A stretch of DNA of 16,425 nt from Bacteroidales bacterium UBA4459 (lineage in GTDB: Bacteria; Bacteroidota; Bacteroidia; Bacteroidales; F082). How positions within the stretch are numbered: the stretch's first letter is position 1; every line of letters starts with the position of its first letter. This document shows positions 6,884 through 13,844 of the stretch, piece after piece. The stretch spans positions 1 through 16,425 of the forward strand of contig DGOT01000040.1 of the NCBI GenBank assembly GCA_002389465.1, read 5' to 3'. The translations under genes were made by a program, and so were the position numbers. The notes below the pieces were generated by a model. It did no database searches, was not told the DNA's origin, and was given only the letters and a program-made list of their open reading frames with translations.

Positions 6884-7390
6884 TTAGTGCTGGTGGCCGT
6901 CGGCACCATGTACATGCCCGTGTTCCCGTTCTTCGGCGTTTGCTTCCCGCACATCAAGAATTTTACCTGTAAAATGGATATTCTGACCGGCAAGAGGATG
7001 ATTGAAATCCATCAGAACGTTGTTATCGCGAACTTCAAGAACTCTACCTTCAACGGGATTACCGTCTTGGTCTTGCATAGCAATCACCTGACCGATCTGA
7101 AGCATCTTCTCATCAATTTTTCCGTCTATTTCGAAAATGCTCTTTTCCAGTTCAATAATGGCTTCATCACTTTTCTCGCCGTAAGCATCTCCGGCAATAA
7201 TTGCAAAGTTAAAAGCTTCATCGGGTTCTAAGTTATCTAAGTTTGTTTCAAAGGCCGGTAAGAGCGTTCCAGCTCCGAAAAGATGAACAAATGGTCTGTT
7301 CTCATCTACAACCTGAATGACTTCTCCCGACTTGTCATTCATGCGCAATGTATAGGTCAGTGTAATAACTTTGTTTTTACCTACTTTCAT
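6884..7390 (-). CDS. SlyD-like FKBP-type peptidyl-prolyl cis-trans isomerase
   Basis: A 168-residue protein with the split FKBP fold of SlyD: N-terminal FKBP strands (VITLTYTLRM, GAGTLLPAFE), the AGDAYGE segment at 67-72, an insert-in-flap chaperone domain (about 75-125), and the return strand NHPLAGQNIHFTGKILDVRE (about 130-149). The tail is histidine-rich (HGHVHGADGHQH), which in this family binds nickel or other metals. Expected role: cytosolic prolyl isomerase, chaperone and metal handling. The frame is open to an ATG at 7453, but the 21 extra residues do not resemble the family, and a promoter-like TATTTTTG lies inside them, so I chose ATG 7390. It is transcribed toward the methyltransferase gene and diverges from the ABC operon. 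Confidence 0.93.
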   Translation of the reverse strand: MKVGKNKVITLTYTLRMNDKSGEVIQVVDENRPFVHLFGAGTLLPAFETNLDNLEPDEAFNFAIIAGDAYGEKSDEAIIELEKSIFEIDGKIDEKMLQIGQVIAMQDQDGNPVEGRVLEVRDNNVLMDFNHPLAGQNIHFTGKILDVREANAEEREHGHVHGADGHQH

Positions 7391-7424
7391 AAAAATGTTT
7401 CTTTTGAGTGAATAAATTGGACGG

Positions 7425-7432
7425 CAAAAATA
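7425..7432 (-). promoter_or_regulatory. Probable -7 promoter element for the SlyD-like gene
   Basis: On the minus strand this reads TATTTTTG followed by CCG, an exact TAnnTTTG match. It would start transcription roughly 28-30 bases before the ATG at 7390, and it excludes the longer reading frame starting at 7453. No convincing -33 TTG is seen. Confidence 0.5.
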
Positions 7433-7529
7433 CAGTAAATTTTTGTAGCTCATAATATTTTTTCCGAAAAAGGAAAATACCCTTCGTTTTTTTACGTTTA
7501 AGAACCAACGATTTAGTATTATTGTATAA

Positions 7530-7542
7530 AGAATCAGATTCT
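7530..7542. repeat. 13-bp perfect palindrome upstream of the ABC operon
   Basis: AGAATCAGATTCT has perfect 6-base arms around a central A. It lies 17 bases before the TTG start of the ABC ATPase gene and just downstream of TATTATTG (7517-7524, one mismatch from the -7 consensus). The position would suit an operator for a dimeric repressor, but no regulator gene is adjacent and a chance palindrome cannot be excluded. Confidence 0.3.
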
Positions 7543-7558
7543 CAAAAATTAAGAATAT

Positions 7559-8452
7559 TTGAACAACCCGGTATTAGAAATCCAGCATCTGAGTAAGTCG
7601 TACGGCCATATCAGGGCGCTCAGCGACTTTTCCCTTGAAATACATAAGGGAGATGTAGTTGGCATACTTGGCCCTAACGGAAGTGGAAAAACGACCATAT
7701 TGGGCATTTTACTGGATGTTTTGAAACCTGATGCAGGTGGCTATTTATGGTTTGGAAAGGAGCCTGTCAGCAGTTCCAGAAAAAAAATAGGAGCTTTGCT
7801 TGAACAACCGCTTTTTTATCCTTATTTATCTGCCGTAAAGAACCTGAAGATAGTTGCGGATATTAAAGGAGTTTCTTACAACAGTGTTGATGAAGTATTG
7901 GAGACGGTGGGCCTGACGGATAGAAAAAACGGTAAATACAAGACCTATTCATTGGGCATGAAGCAGCGCCTGGCTGTAGCAGCAACGCTTATCGGTAATC
8001 CGGAAGTGCTGATACTTGACGAGCCAACCAATGGCCTCGATCCGAAAAGTATAGCCCTTATCAGAGATTTGATAGCGGACGTAGCCAGTAAAGGTGTTAC
8101 TGTCTTGCTAGCCAGTCATCTACTTGATGAGGTGCAAAAGATTTGCAGCCATGTTGCTATACTTGATAAGGGAGTCTCGCTCCATGCAGGAAGGGTAGAG
8201 GAGGTGTTGAACTCTGCACTGCGTGTTGAAATAAAAGCGGAAGATATGGAAGCCCTGTATAAAATTGCCGTGGAATTGGCATTTGTTTCAGAATGCCGAA
8301 AGGAAAAAGACGGGCTTGTCCTGTTGCTGAAAGAAGATATTAACACTGCTGAAATAAATAAGAGCTTTGCCGACCGGGGAATCTATCTGACATATCTGTC
8401 GGCAGGAAAAAGAAGCCTTGAATCATATTTTCTGGATTTATTAAAAGAATAA
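7559..8452 (+). CDS. ABC transporter ATP-binding protein
   Basis: A 297-residue ABC ATPase. Motifs in order: Walker A GPNGSGKT (38-45), Q-loop Gln83 in LLEQPLFYPYLS, signature SLGMKQR (131-137), Walker B VLILDE (150-155) with D-loop GLDP, and H-loop His187. The signature variant and the roughly 80-residue C-terminal extension are typical of ATPases paired with ABC-2-type permeases (CcmA/NatA-like). It should drive export of an unknown substrate together with the next gene, one base downstream. The start is TTG 7559; there is no ATG in the right place and the protein begins with a normal LEIQHLSKSYG strand. The weak promoter match at 7517-7524 and the palindrome at 7530-7542 lie just upstream. 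Confidence 0.95.
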   Translation: MNNPVLEIQHLSKSYGHIRALSDFSLEIHKGDVVGILGPNGSGKTTILGILLDVLKPDAGGYLWFGKEPVSSSRKKIGALLEQPLFYPYLSAVKNLKIVADIKGVSYNSVDEVLETVGLTDRKNGKYKTYSLGMKQRLAVAATLIGNPEVLILDEPTNGLDPKSIALIRDLIADVASKGVTVLLASHLLDEVQKICSHVAILDKGVSLHAGRVEEVLNSALRVEIKAEDMEALYKIAVELAFVSECRKEKDGLVLLLKEDINTAEINKSFADRGIYLTYLSAGKRSLESYFLDLLKE

Positions 8453-8453
8453 G

Positions 8454-9257
8454 ATGTTGGAACTACTGAAAATAGATGTAAGAAAATACGTTTACAGCAA
8501 AGTGTTCTGGGTGATGCTGGCGGTTTATTTTGCCTTATTGGTCTTGTTCTTTTTCGGCGTTGAGAAGTTTGTAAATGAGGCGCTGAAAAATGCCAGCGAC
8601 TCTTCACCGGTTTCCATGCCCGCATTTTCTATCTATGCTTTTCCGTATGTCTGGCACAATCTGGCTTTCCTGGGAGGTTTTTTAAAGATATTTCTTGCGT
8701 TGATCATTCTTTATTTCATTACCAGCGAGTTTACCTACAACACCATACGCCAGAATATCATGAATGGGATGAGCCGGAACAGCTTTATCGTTTCCAAGTT
8801 ACTTTTTGTAGTAATGCTCAGTCTTTTCTCGGCATTGGTGCTTCTTTTCTCCGGCTTCGTATTAGGTATGCTGCATACGGAAGAGATCACGTGGGCACTA
8901 ATGGTGCAAAAATCCGGCTTCATAGCTGCCTATTTCCTAGAGGTGTTTACTTTTGGAGTTATGGCTATGCTTCTCGGGTTTCTGATACGTAAGCCAACAT
9001 TATCCATTGGAGCCCTTGCTGTATATTATTATATTGCCGAACCGATTATTTCGGCAACCCTTCCTGAGCGTGTGGCACAGTATTTACCGGTAGAAGCCAT
9101 GGGAAATCTGATCGATATTCCGAATACAGCACTGATGAAGATGTTTGGCGTAAACTTCAGGAACTATGTTTCCCTTCAGGATGGAATTGCCTGTGTAGTT
9201 TATTCCGTTATCTTTATATTGCTTATTTTTCTGATATACCGCAGGAAAGATTTATAA
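8454..9257 (+). CDS. ABC-2 type transporter permease
   Basis: A 267-residue membrane protein with about six hydrophobic helices: near residues 16-34, 72-92, 112-136, 150-173, 178-198 and 238-262. Between helices 2 and 3 is SEFTYNTIRQNIMNGMSR, a segment characteristic of ABC-2 permeases (reading like EY.xGTxR.xLxxGxSR). The last residues, YRRKDL, match the usual cytoplasmic end of such subunits. It begins one base after the ATPase stop and shares one base with the protease gene start, so the three genes form one operon. The substrate is unknown. Because only one permease gene is present, the transporter is probably a homodimer of this subunit with two ATPases. Confidence 0.9.
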   Translation: MLELLKIDVRKYVYSKVFWVMLAVYFALLVLFFFGVEKFVNEALKNASDSSPVSMPAFSIYAFPYVWHNLAFLGGFLKIFLALIILYFITSEFTYNTIRQNIMNGMSRNSFIVSKLLFVVMLSLFSALVLLFSGFVLGMLHTEEITWALMVQKSGFIAAYFLEVFTFGVMAMLLGFLIRKPTLSIGALAVYYYIAEPIISATLPERVAQYLPVEAMGNLIDIPNTALMKMFGVNFRNYVSLQDGIACVVYSVIFILLIFLIYRRKDL

Positions 9258-10270
9258 TGTACATGAAAAAACAAATCATCTTTCTATGTTTTACTTTGCT
9301 ATTGGTTTCTTGTAAAACTGATAAAAAAATCACTTCGGGGACTCAGGCAGGAGATGGTCGTTACGATAGTGAATTCCCAGATATAACCGTTTCAGACCAA
9401 CTTGAGGAGATATCGAAAACAGTAAAGAAAATCGACTGCCTGGCATTTTATATGACATATACTTTTCCGAAAGACAACACAATTCAAGTAGATTCCCTGA
9501 CGGATCATGACCTGAAAAAAAAGTCCTCCGGAAGTGCTATTATTAACAAATCGGTATCCGGAACGGTGACATTGACTTATTATGACGGAAAAACTGTTGG
9601 AATGCTTACCTGCGCCCATGTTGTTGACTTTGCCGATACAATCTACAACTGGTATGATGAGAACAAGACAAAATTACACTCTGTTTCTATAAAATTACGT
9701 CAACAAAACTACGTGGCAGGCTTACCTGCAGGAAACACAATAGAAGTTGTTGCCACGGATAAAAAGAATGACATTGCTATATTGCGCAAGGAATTGGCTC
9801 ATCATGTGGAGAAACCACAGATTCTCAATTTTGGGGTGGGTGCGTCAAAAGATCTTGAGTGGGGAACTTTTGTGTACATCATGGGCTATCCGTTAGGAAA
9901 TTTGATGGTAACACGTGCTTTAGTAAGCAACCCGGGAAAAACCAAAGGCAATGTCTTTCTCACAGATGCTCTTTACAATAGAGGAATAAGTGGTAGCCCG
10001 GTTTTTGCTCTTCGCGATGGATCGCCTCATTTTGAATGGGTAGGTATGGCTAAATCAGCTTCAGTAGATAACATTGTCTACCTGGCACCGGATGAAGAGC
10101 ATTTAGATGCGATTGATACGGAACAACCTTTTAATGACACTCAGTATGTTAAGCAAAACGTCCGGATCAATTACGGCATCACCTATTCGGTAACTATCGA
10201 TGCCATTCTCCGGTTCTTTACTACAAATAAGGAAAAACTGGAAAAGGCCGGAATTTACATTAAGCAGTAG
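9257..10270 (+). CDS. Trypsin-like serine protease lipoprotein
   Basis: A 337-residue protein with a lipoprotein signal peptide: Lys-Lys, a hydrophobic core, then LLLVSC, with Cys19 lipidated and Lys20 next. The body looks like a chymotrypsin-fold protease: GMLTCAHVVD gives His121, KNDIAIL gives Asp172, and GISGSPV gives nucleophile Ser245 in the G-x-S-G context. The Gly usually found after S-G (GGP) is Ser here, which is tolerated in some HtrA-like enzymes. No PDZ domain is seen; the last 70 residues are not recognised. The stop of the permease and this ATG overlap (TAATG), so translation is coupled. A second ATG two codons on (9263) is also possible. Role: a periplasmic-side membrane-anchored protease tied to an ABC exporter; the target is unknown. 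Confidence 0.85.
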   Translation: MYMKKQIIFLCFTLLLVSCKTDKKITSGTQAGDGRYDSEFPDITVSDQLEEISKTVKKIDCLAFYMTYTFPKDNTIQVDSLTDHDLKKKSSGSAIINKSVSGTVTLTYYDGKTVGMLTCAHVVDFADTIYNWYDENKTKLHSVSIKLRQQNYVAGLPAGNTIEVVATDKKNDIAILRKELAHHVEKPQILNFGVGASKDLEWGTFVYIMGYPLGNLMVTRALVSNPGKTKGNVFLTDALYNRGISGSPVFALRDGSPHFEWVGMAKSASVDNIVYLAPDEEHLDAIDTEQPFNDTQYVKQNVRINYGITYSVTIDAILRFFTTNKEKLEKAGIYIKQ

Positions 10271-10275
10271 CAGTT

Positions 10276-11505
10276 TTAGCTTTCCAGTGATTTCATCCGC
10301 TGCAGCAGGGGAGGATGAGAATAATTAAAAAATACGTAAGCCGGATGCGGCGTGAGGTTGCTCAGGTTGTTAACCGATAGCTTGACAAGTGCTGCAATAA
10401 GCTTCTTACCCGAATAATACTTCCCGGCAAAAGCATCTGCCTGGAATTCAAACTTTCGTGATAGGGAATTGGAAATGATGCCCGTGAAGAATGATACCGG
10501 AGTAAAGAGCATGCCGAAAGCCAGCACCCCCATATAAAAACCGGGTTCTGTAGCTCCTAATGCTCCTGATACAGCAGGCAAGTCAAGAGCCAGCCACAGC
10601 AACCAAATCATCAACGCACTTTGTGTTAACGACAGGAACAGTCCTTTAATAATATGCTTCTTTTTGTAATGTCCTATTTCGTGCGCCAGGACAGCTACAA
10701 TCTCTTCCTTTTCCAGATCGTTGATAAGTGTATCGTACAAAACCACTTTTTTTTTCGGCCCCAGTCCGCTGAAATAAGCATTGGCTTTGGTGCTGCGTTT
10801 CGAGCCGTCAATAACAAATACGTTATCCAGCCTGAACCCTGTTTTTGCAGCAAAATCAAAAATGACAGTTTTCAGTTCTCCTTCATCCAGCGGTGATTGC
10901 TTATTGAAAAGTGGCACGATCAGTTGCGTATAAAACATAGCCATGAAGATCATAAACAGGCTGATACCTCCCATAACAATAATCCAGAACCAAACGCCTG
11001 TTGATAACCATGCCCACTGCACAAACAACAGCAGTCCACCGCCGATGAGCAGGCTTAACAGCCACGACTTCAGTTTATCGGTAATGAATGTCAGAGGTGT
11101 TGTTTTATTAAATCCAAAACGCTCTTCAATAACAAAAGTGTCGTATATCTGGAACGGTAAGGAAATTATATCGAAGGCCAAACCCAGTATCCCGAAAAAT
11201 ATAAGAGTTCGCAAATATTCATTGCCGGCTACTGTCCTAACCCATTCATCAAGCCGGCCGAAACTACCGCTAAACAGCATTGCCAGCATGACAATCAGTG
11301 AAAAGGTGCCTGTAATCAGCGAAAAGCGTAAATTCACTTTTTGGTATTGCTGCGACTTTTTGTACTTGTCTTCATCGTAAATGCCGGCCAGTTCTTCAGG
11401 TAGCGTCTCTTTAAGTTGTGTGTAATTCAGGTAATCAAGCACTTTCTCAAACAGGAAGTCGAACAGTAGAATGGTAATTATGATCCAGAATAAAGTTTGT
11501 TCCAT
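10276..11505 (-). CDS. M48 family membrane metallopeptidase (Ste24/CaaX-type)
   Basis: A 409-residue integral membrane protease. The zinc motif is HEIGH (about 275-279), with the third ligand Glu353 in EFQAD. The conserved blocks DTFVIEERFGFNKTTP and DGSKRSTKANAYFSG identify the Ste24-like (M48A) branch, and there are several membrane helices before and after the HEIGH helix. Eukaryotic Ste24 trims prenylated CaaX proteins; bacterial members probably take part in membrane-protein quality control, with unknown targets. The reading frame extends to 11550, but that would overlap the preceding gene by 34 bases. The ATG at 11505 gives the usual family N-terminus (MEQTLFWIIITILLF) and sits 11 bases after the VWA gene stop. 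It converges on the lipoprotein protease gene, leaving five bases between stops. Confidence 0.94.
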   Translation of the reverse strand: MEQTLFWIIITILLFDFLFEKVLDYLNYTQLKETLPEELAGIYDEDKYKKSQQYQKVNLRFSLITGTFSLIVMLAMLFSGSFGRLDEWVRTVAGNEYLRTLIFFGILGLAFDIISLPFQIYDTFVIEERFGFNKTTPLTFITDKLKSWLLSLLIGGGLLLFVQWAWLSTGVWFWIIVMGGISLFMIFMAMFYTQLIVPLFNKQSPLDEGELKTVIFDFAAKTGFRLDNVFVIDGSKRSTKANAYFSGLGPKKKVVLYDTLINDLEKEEIVAVLAHEIGHYKKKHIIKGLFLSLTQSALMIWLLWLALDLPAVSGALGATEPGFYMGVLAFGMLFTPVSFFTGIISNSLSRKFEFQADAFAGKYYSGKKLIAALVKLSVNNLSNLTPHPAYVFFNYSHPPLLQRMKSLES

Positions 11506-11516
11506 AAGGCATTCCG

Positions 11517-13607
11517 TTAATAACTTCCAAAATATTTGCGTAAAAACCATTCGAGCGACAACAAGAACAGAACCAATAGAATAACCCAGGGCATGGTGTT
11601 CAAACCGCTTAGTTTTTCTTCAAAATAGATTCTCTTTTTCAGTAAATTGCTTTTTGTCAGCAGTTGCGCAAGCTTGGCCAGTTCATCCGGATACAGCATC
11701 TGTCCGTTTCCTGCTTCAGCCAGGCCGAACAATGCACGGTGGTCAGCTTTCAGCCGCTTGCTTTCAAACGATTGTCCACTGACGATGAACTCGCCTCTTG
11801 TTTCGTATTTTTTAGTTCCAAGTTGTGTTTGCGCCAGATAACGGTAAACTCCGATAGGCAGATGTTTCAGGTCGAGTATGTAAATGTCACCCTCCGGTGA
11901 GAACAAATAGTTAAACTGCCGGTTTTCTTCGTCTGTAAGTTTAAGGCTTACTTCTGCCGTTGTAACAGCTTCGTAACTATCGTTATACAGTTCTGCCTGC
12001 AGTATGATGTTTTCCGTGTTCCTGTATTCATTTTTACCCGTTACCCTGAAAAAACGTTTGTCTTTTTTTGCCACAAGATATTGAACGCTTTTGTTTAGAA
12101 AGCTATCGAATGCTTCAAAATTACCGTTGTTCACATAGTCATGCATCCGCCATAACCAAATCCCTTCGCCCAGCAAGGCCCCGGTTTTAGTGCTTTGGTT
12201 ATCGTAAAAAACAACTAAAGGAAAATCGGTGGAAATATTGCTAATTTTCTGATAAGCAAAAACCGATGCGTTCTCAGCTAACACATAATTACCTGTCGGG
12301 ACAATAACAGGTGGCAGATTTTCCAGTTGTGCACTGAATTCGGGATCAAAGGAAAATCTGGGGAACAAGGGATTTATATCTGCCCGGGCTTCTTCAAATT
12401 TACCAATGGATGTCAATACATTTACTCCCTTAAAAGCTTGGTTAAAACGTGGTAACGAACTCTGTTTGCCCAAAACAAAGAGTATAGGGACATCCTTGTT
12501 CATCAGCTCGTTGATAAGGTAATCAGAGGGTTGGGAAATGGAAGGAACCTGGTGCAAAATAACCAGGTCGAAATCCTGTACGTTGATCGTGTGGCCATCT
12601 TTCAGGTATACTACTTCGGTTTCGTAATTTGTCACAGACGCTAACGCCTGGTTGATGGCCGAAATGTCAGGATGCGGACTGTTTGCAAGGATCAGTATTT
12701 TTTGGGCATTATTAAAAACATCGATGAAAATATTCGTGACATTATTGTATTTGTTCAGTTCTTCTTCCTGAAGGTTCAACCGGATCTCAATACGATGTTT
12801 CCCGGTTTCTCCCGCTTGTAAATTAAACCTGTAAGAGGTGTTAAAATGGTCATTAGTAACAGTAATCTCCTTTTTATACTGGCTTTTGCCAAATGCCGAA
12901 ATAAGGAGTTGTGCATCAACTCCTTTCAGCATTTCAGCCGAAATATTGACTTCGACAGGAAAAACATTGTCTTTGTACACCAGGCTGTTATACCTTACAT
13001 CCGTGATTTTCGCATCAGCAACCGAACTTGTGTCGCCCAGAGCAACGGTAAAGAAGGGTACCGAAAAGCCGGAAGCAGCAAAAACAGGTTCAACGCCGGC
13101 GTTATAAATACCGTCTCCTGCCATAATAACGGTGCCAAGATTCATTCCGTTGTATTCTTCGCTTACGTATTTAATAAATTGGCTGTAATCCGAAAGCTCA
13201 TCCTTATAATCAGGGCTGGCGGACTTTTTCACCGCTTCACCAAACAGATACGGTTCCACCTGGTATTTCTCACCTAATGTTTCCATTAATTTTCGCCATT
13301 GTCCTGAGAATGTTTGTTTATTGAAAAGAGAATCTTTCCCGAGCATCATAGACCGGGAATTGTCCATCCCCATAACTACAATAGGTTTTTCAGTATATTT
13401 TTTCTTTGTTTTTACATAAGGTGAGAGGAGTAACAGCAAAAGAATGAAAACGGATATAAATCGCAAAACAAATAAGACCATTGTCCAGAAAACAGACAAT
13501 TTGTTGGCGTTATTCTTATAATAAAGGAGCGCAGCGTAGGCCAGGCCGGCGACAGCAGCTAAAAGCAGGAGCCAATAAGAATATGATATAATGAGATCTG
13601 TGAACAA
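11517..13607 (-). CDS. VWA domain membrane protein (BatA-like N-terminus)
   Basis: A 696-residue protein. Two membrane helices (about 11-30 and 42-62) resemble the N-terminal double-helix region of BatA-type proteins. A von Willebrand factor A domain follows, with a MIDAS site at DNSRS (Asp82, Ser84, Ser86), Thr159 and Asp165 in LGTVIMAGDG. A long extracytoplasmic part comes next, including a Rossmann-like segment (about 303-400, starting QKILILANSPHPD) that resembles the glutamine-amidotransferase-like region of similar Bacteroidota proteins. A C-terminal helix at about 672-690 anchors it. It probably binds a divalent metal and a protein partner at the membrane; the function is unknown. It is the first gene of a two-gene operon with the M48 protease and diverges from dnaN. 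The ATG is at 13607. Confidence 0.82.
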   Translation of the reverse strand: MFTDLIISYSYWLLLLAAVAGLAYAALLYYKNNANKLSVFWTMVLFVLRFISVFILLLLLLSPYVKTKKKYTEKPIVVMGMDNSRSMMLGKDSLFNKQTFSGQWRKLMETLGEKYQVEPYLFGEAVKKSASPDYKDELSDYSQFIKYVSEEYNGMNLGTVIMAGDGIYNAGVEPVFAASGFSVPFFTVALGDTSSVADAKITDVRYNSLVYKDNVFPVEVNISAEMLKGVDAQLLISAFGKSQYKKEITVTNDHFNTSYRFNLQAGETGKHRIEIRLNLQEEELNKYNNVTNIFIDVFNNAQKILILANSPHPDISAINQALASVTNYETEVVYLKDGHTINVQDFDLVILHQVPSISQPSDYLINELMNKDVPILFVLGKQSSLPRFNQAFKGVNVLTSIGKFEEARADINPLFPRFSFDPEFSAQLENLPPVIVPTGNYVLAENASVFAYQKISNISTDFPLVVFYDNQSTKTGALLGEGIWLWRMHDYVNNGNFEAFDSFLNKSVQYLVAKKDKRFFRVTGKNEYRNTENIILQAELYNDSYEAVTTAEVSLKLTDEENRQFNYLFSPEGDIYILDLKHLPIGVYRYLAQTQLGTKKYETRGEFIVSGQSFESKRLKADHRALFGLAEAGNGQMLYPDELAKLAQLLTKSNLLKKRIYFEEKLSGLNTMPWVILLVLFLLSLEWFLRKYFGSY

Positions 13608-13611
13608 TATT

Positions 13612-13658
13612 GCTCTTATTTATTAAGCTGCAAATATATTCGAAATGCTGATAAGAGC
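13612..13658. repeat. Inverted repeat flanking the VWA operon promoter
   Basis: GCTCTTAT at 13612-13619 and its exact reverse complement ATAAGAGC at 13651-13658 are separated by 31 bases. The -7 element of the leftward promoter lies in the spacer. Eight-base arms at this spacing could bind a dimeric regulator or form part of the origin architecture, but may be chance. Confidence 0.35.
13631..13638 (-). promoter_or_regulatory. Probable -7 promoter element for the VWA/M48 operon
   Basis: The minus strand reads TATATTTG, an exact TAnnTTTG match, about 24 bases before the ATG at 13607. It lies between the two arms of the inverted repeat at 13612-13658. Confidence 0.45.
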
Positions 13659-13700
13659 CAGTTGTTTGTTCGTGCAAATTACTGATTGATTTTTTGCGTA

Positions 13701-13733
13701 CCGGCTGACAACAGCCAATATTGATTCAGCCGG
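13701..13733. repeat. Inverted repeat just before the DnaA boxes
   Basis: CCGGCTGA at 13701-13708 is the exact reverse complement of TCAGCCGG at 13726-13733, with a 17-base spacer. It is markedly more GC-rich than its surroundings and ends eight bases before the first DnaA box. No T-run follows and it lies between divergent promoters, so it is not a terminator. Confidence 0.45.
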
Positions 13734-13740
13734 GAGCCGA

Positions 13741-13749
13741 TGTGAATAA
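13741..13749 (-). promoter_or_regulatory. DnaA box match (TTATTCACA)
   Basis: The plus strand reads TGTGAATAA, the reverse complement of TTATTCACA, which fits the DnaA-box consensus TTWTNCACA exactly. It is two bases from a second box in the same orientation. Confidence 0.5.
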
Positions 13750-13751
13750 AT

Positions 13752-13760
13752 TGTGGAAAA
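13752..13760 (-). promoter_or_regulatory. DnaA box match (TTTTCCACA)
   Basis: The plus strand reads TGTGGAAAA, the reverse complement of TTTTCCACA, also an exact fit to TTWTNCACA. The start-to-start distance to the neighbouring box is 11 bases, about one helical turn, so two DnaA molecules would bind the same face of the DNA. Confidence 0.5.
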
Positions 13761-13797
13761 TTGAAGCAAAGCATTCGGATTATTTTGTTAATTTTAC

Positions 13798-13827
13798 TTC
13801 CCTTAACTGAATCAAATTAAGAAGGAA
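13798..13827. repeat. Imperfect inverted repeat ahead of dnaN
   Basis: TTCCCTTAA at 13798-13806 pairs with TTAAGAAGGAA at 13817-13827, leaving two unpaired A bases and a 10-base loop. It ends 17 bases before the dnaN start, so if transcribed it would form a leader hairpin. The stem is AT-rich and weak. Confidence 0.25.
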
Positions 13828-13844
13828 TTATAACCTGAAGTATT

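Larger units (their letters stand above)
13608..13844. other. Candidate replication origin or DnaA-regulated region upstream of dnaN
   Basis: A 237-base divergent spacer. It holds two same-orientation DnaA-box matches (13741-13749, 13752-13760), a third one-mismatch match at the VWA start codon (13599-13607, TGTGAACAA), three inverted repeats, and an AT-rich stretch from about 13770 to the dnaN start that could serve as an unwinding element. dnaN follows directly and dnaA is 9 kb away. Two full boxes are few for an origin, so simple DnaA control of dnaN is an alternative. Confidence 0.35.

Noticed and set aside
7391..7453. N-terminal extension of the SlyD-like protein to the ATG at 7453.
   Set aside because: The extra 21 residues do not resemble the family, and the likely promoter element lies within them.
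7459..7476. TTTTCC and GGAAAA arms around six bases, considered as a terminator.
   Set aside because: It lies between divergent genes where no transcript should end, and the stem is only six bases and AT-rich.
11506..11550. N-terminal extension of the M48 protease to a GTG-type start at 11550.
   Set aside because: It would overlap the end of the VWA gene by 34 bases, while ATG 11505 gives the normal family N-terminus.
12846..13277. A 143-codon plus-strand frame opposite the VWA gene.
   Set aside because: It is antisense to the VWA protein coding sequence with no features of its own.
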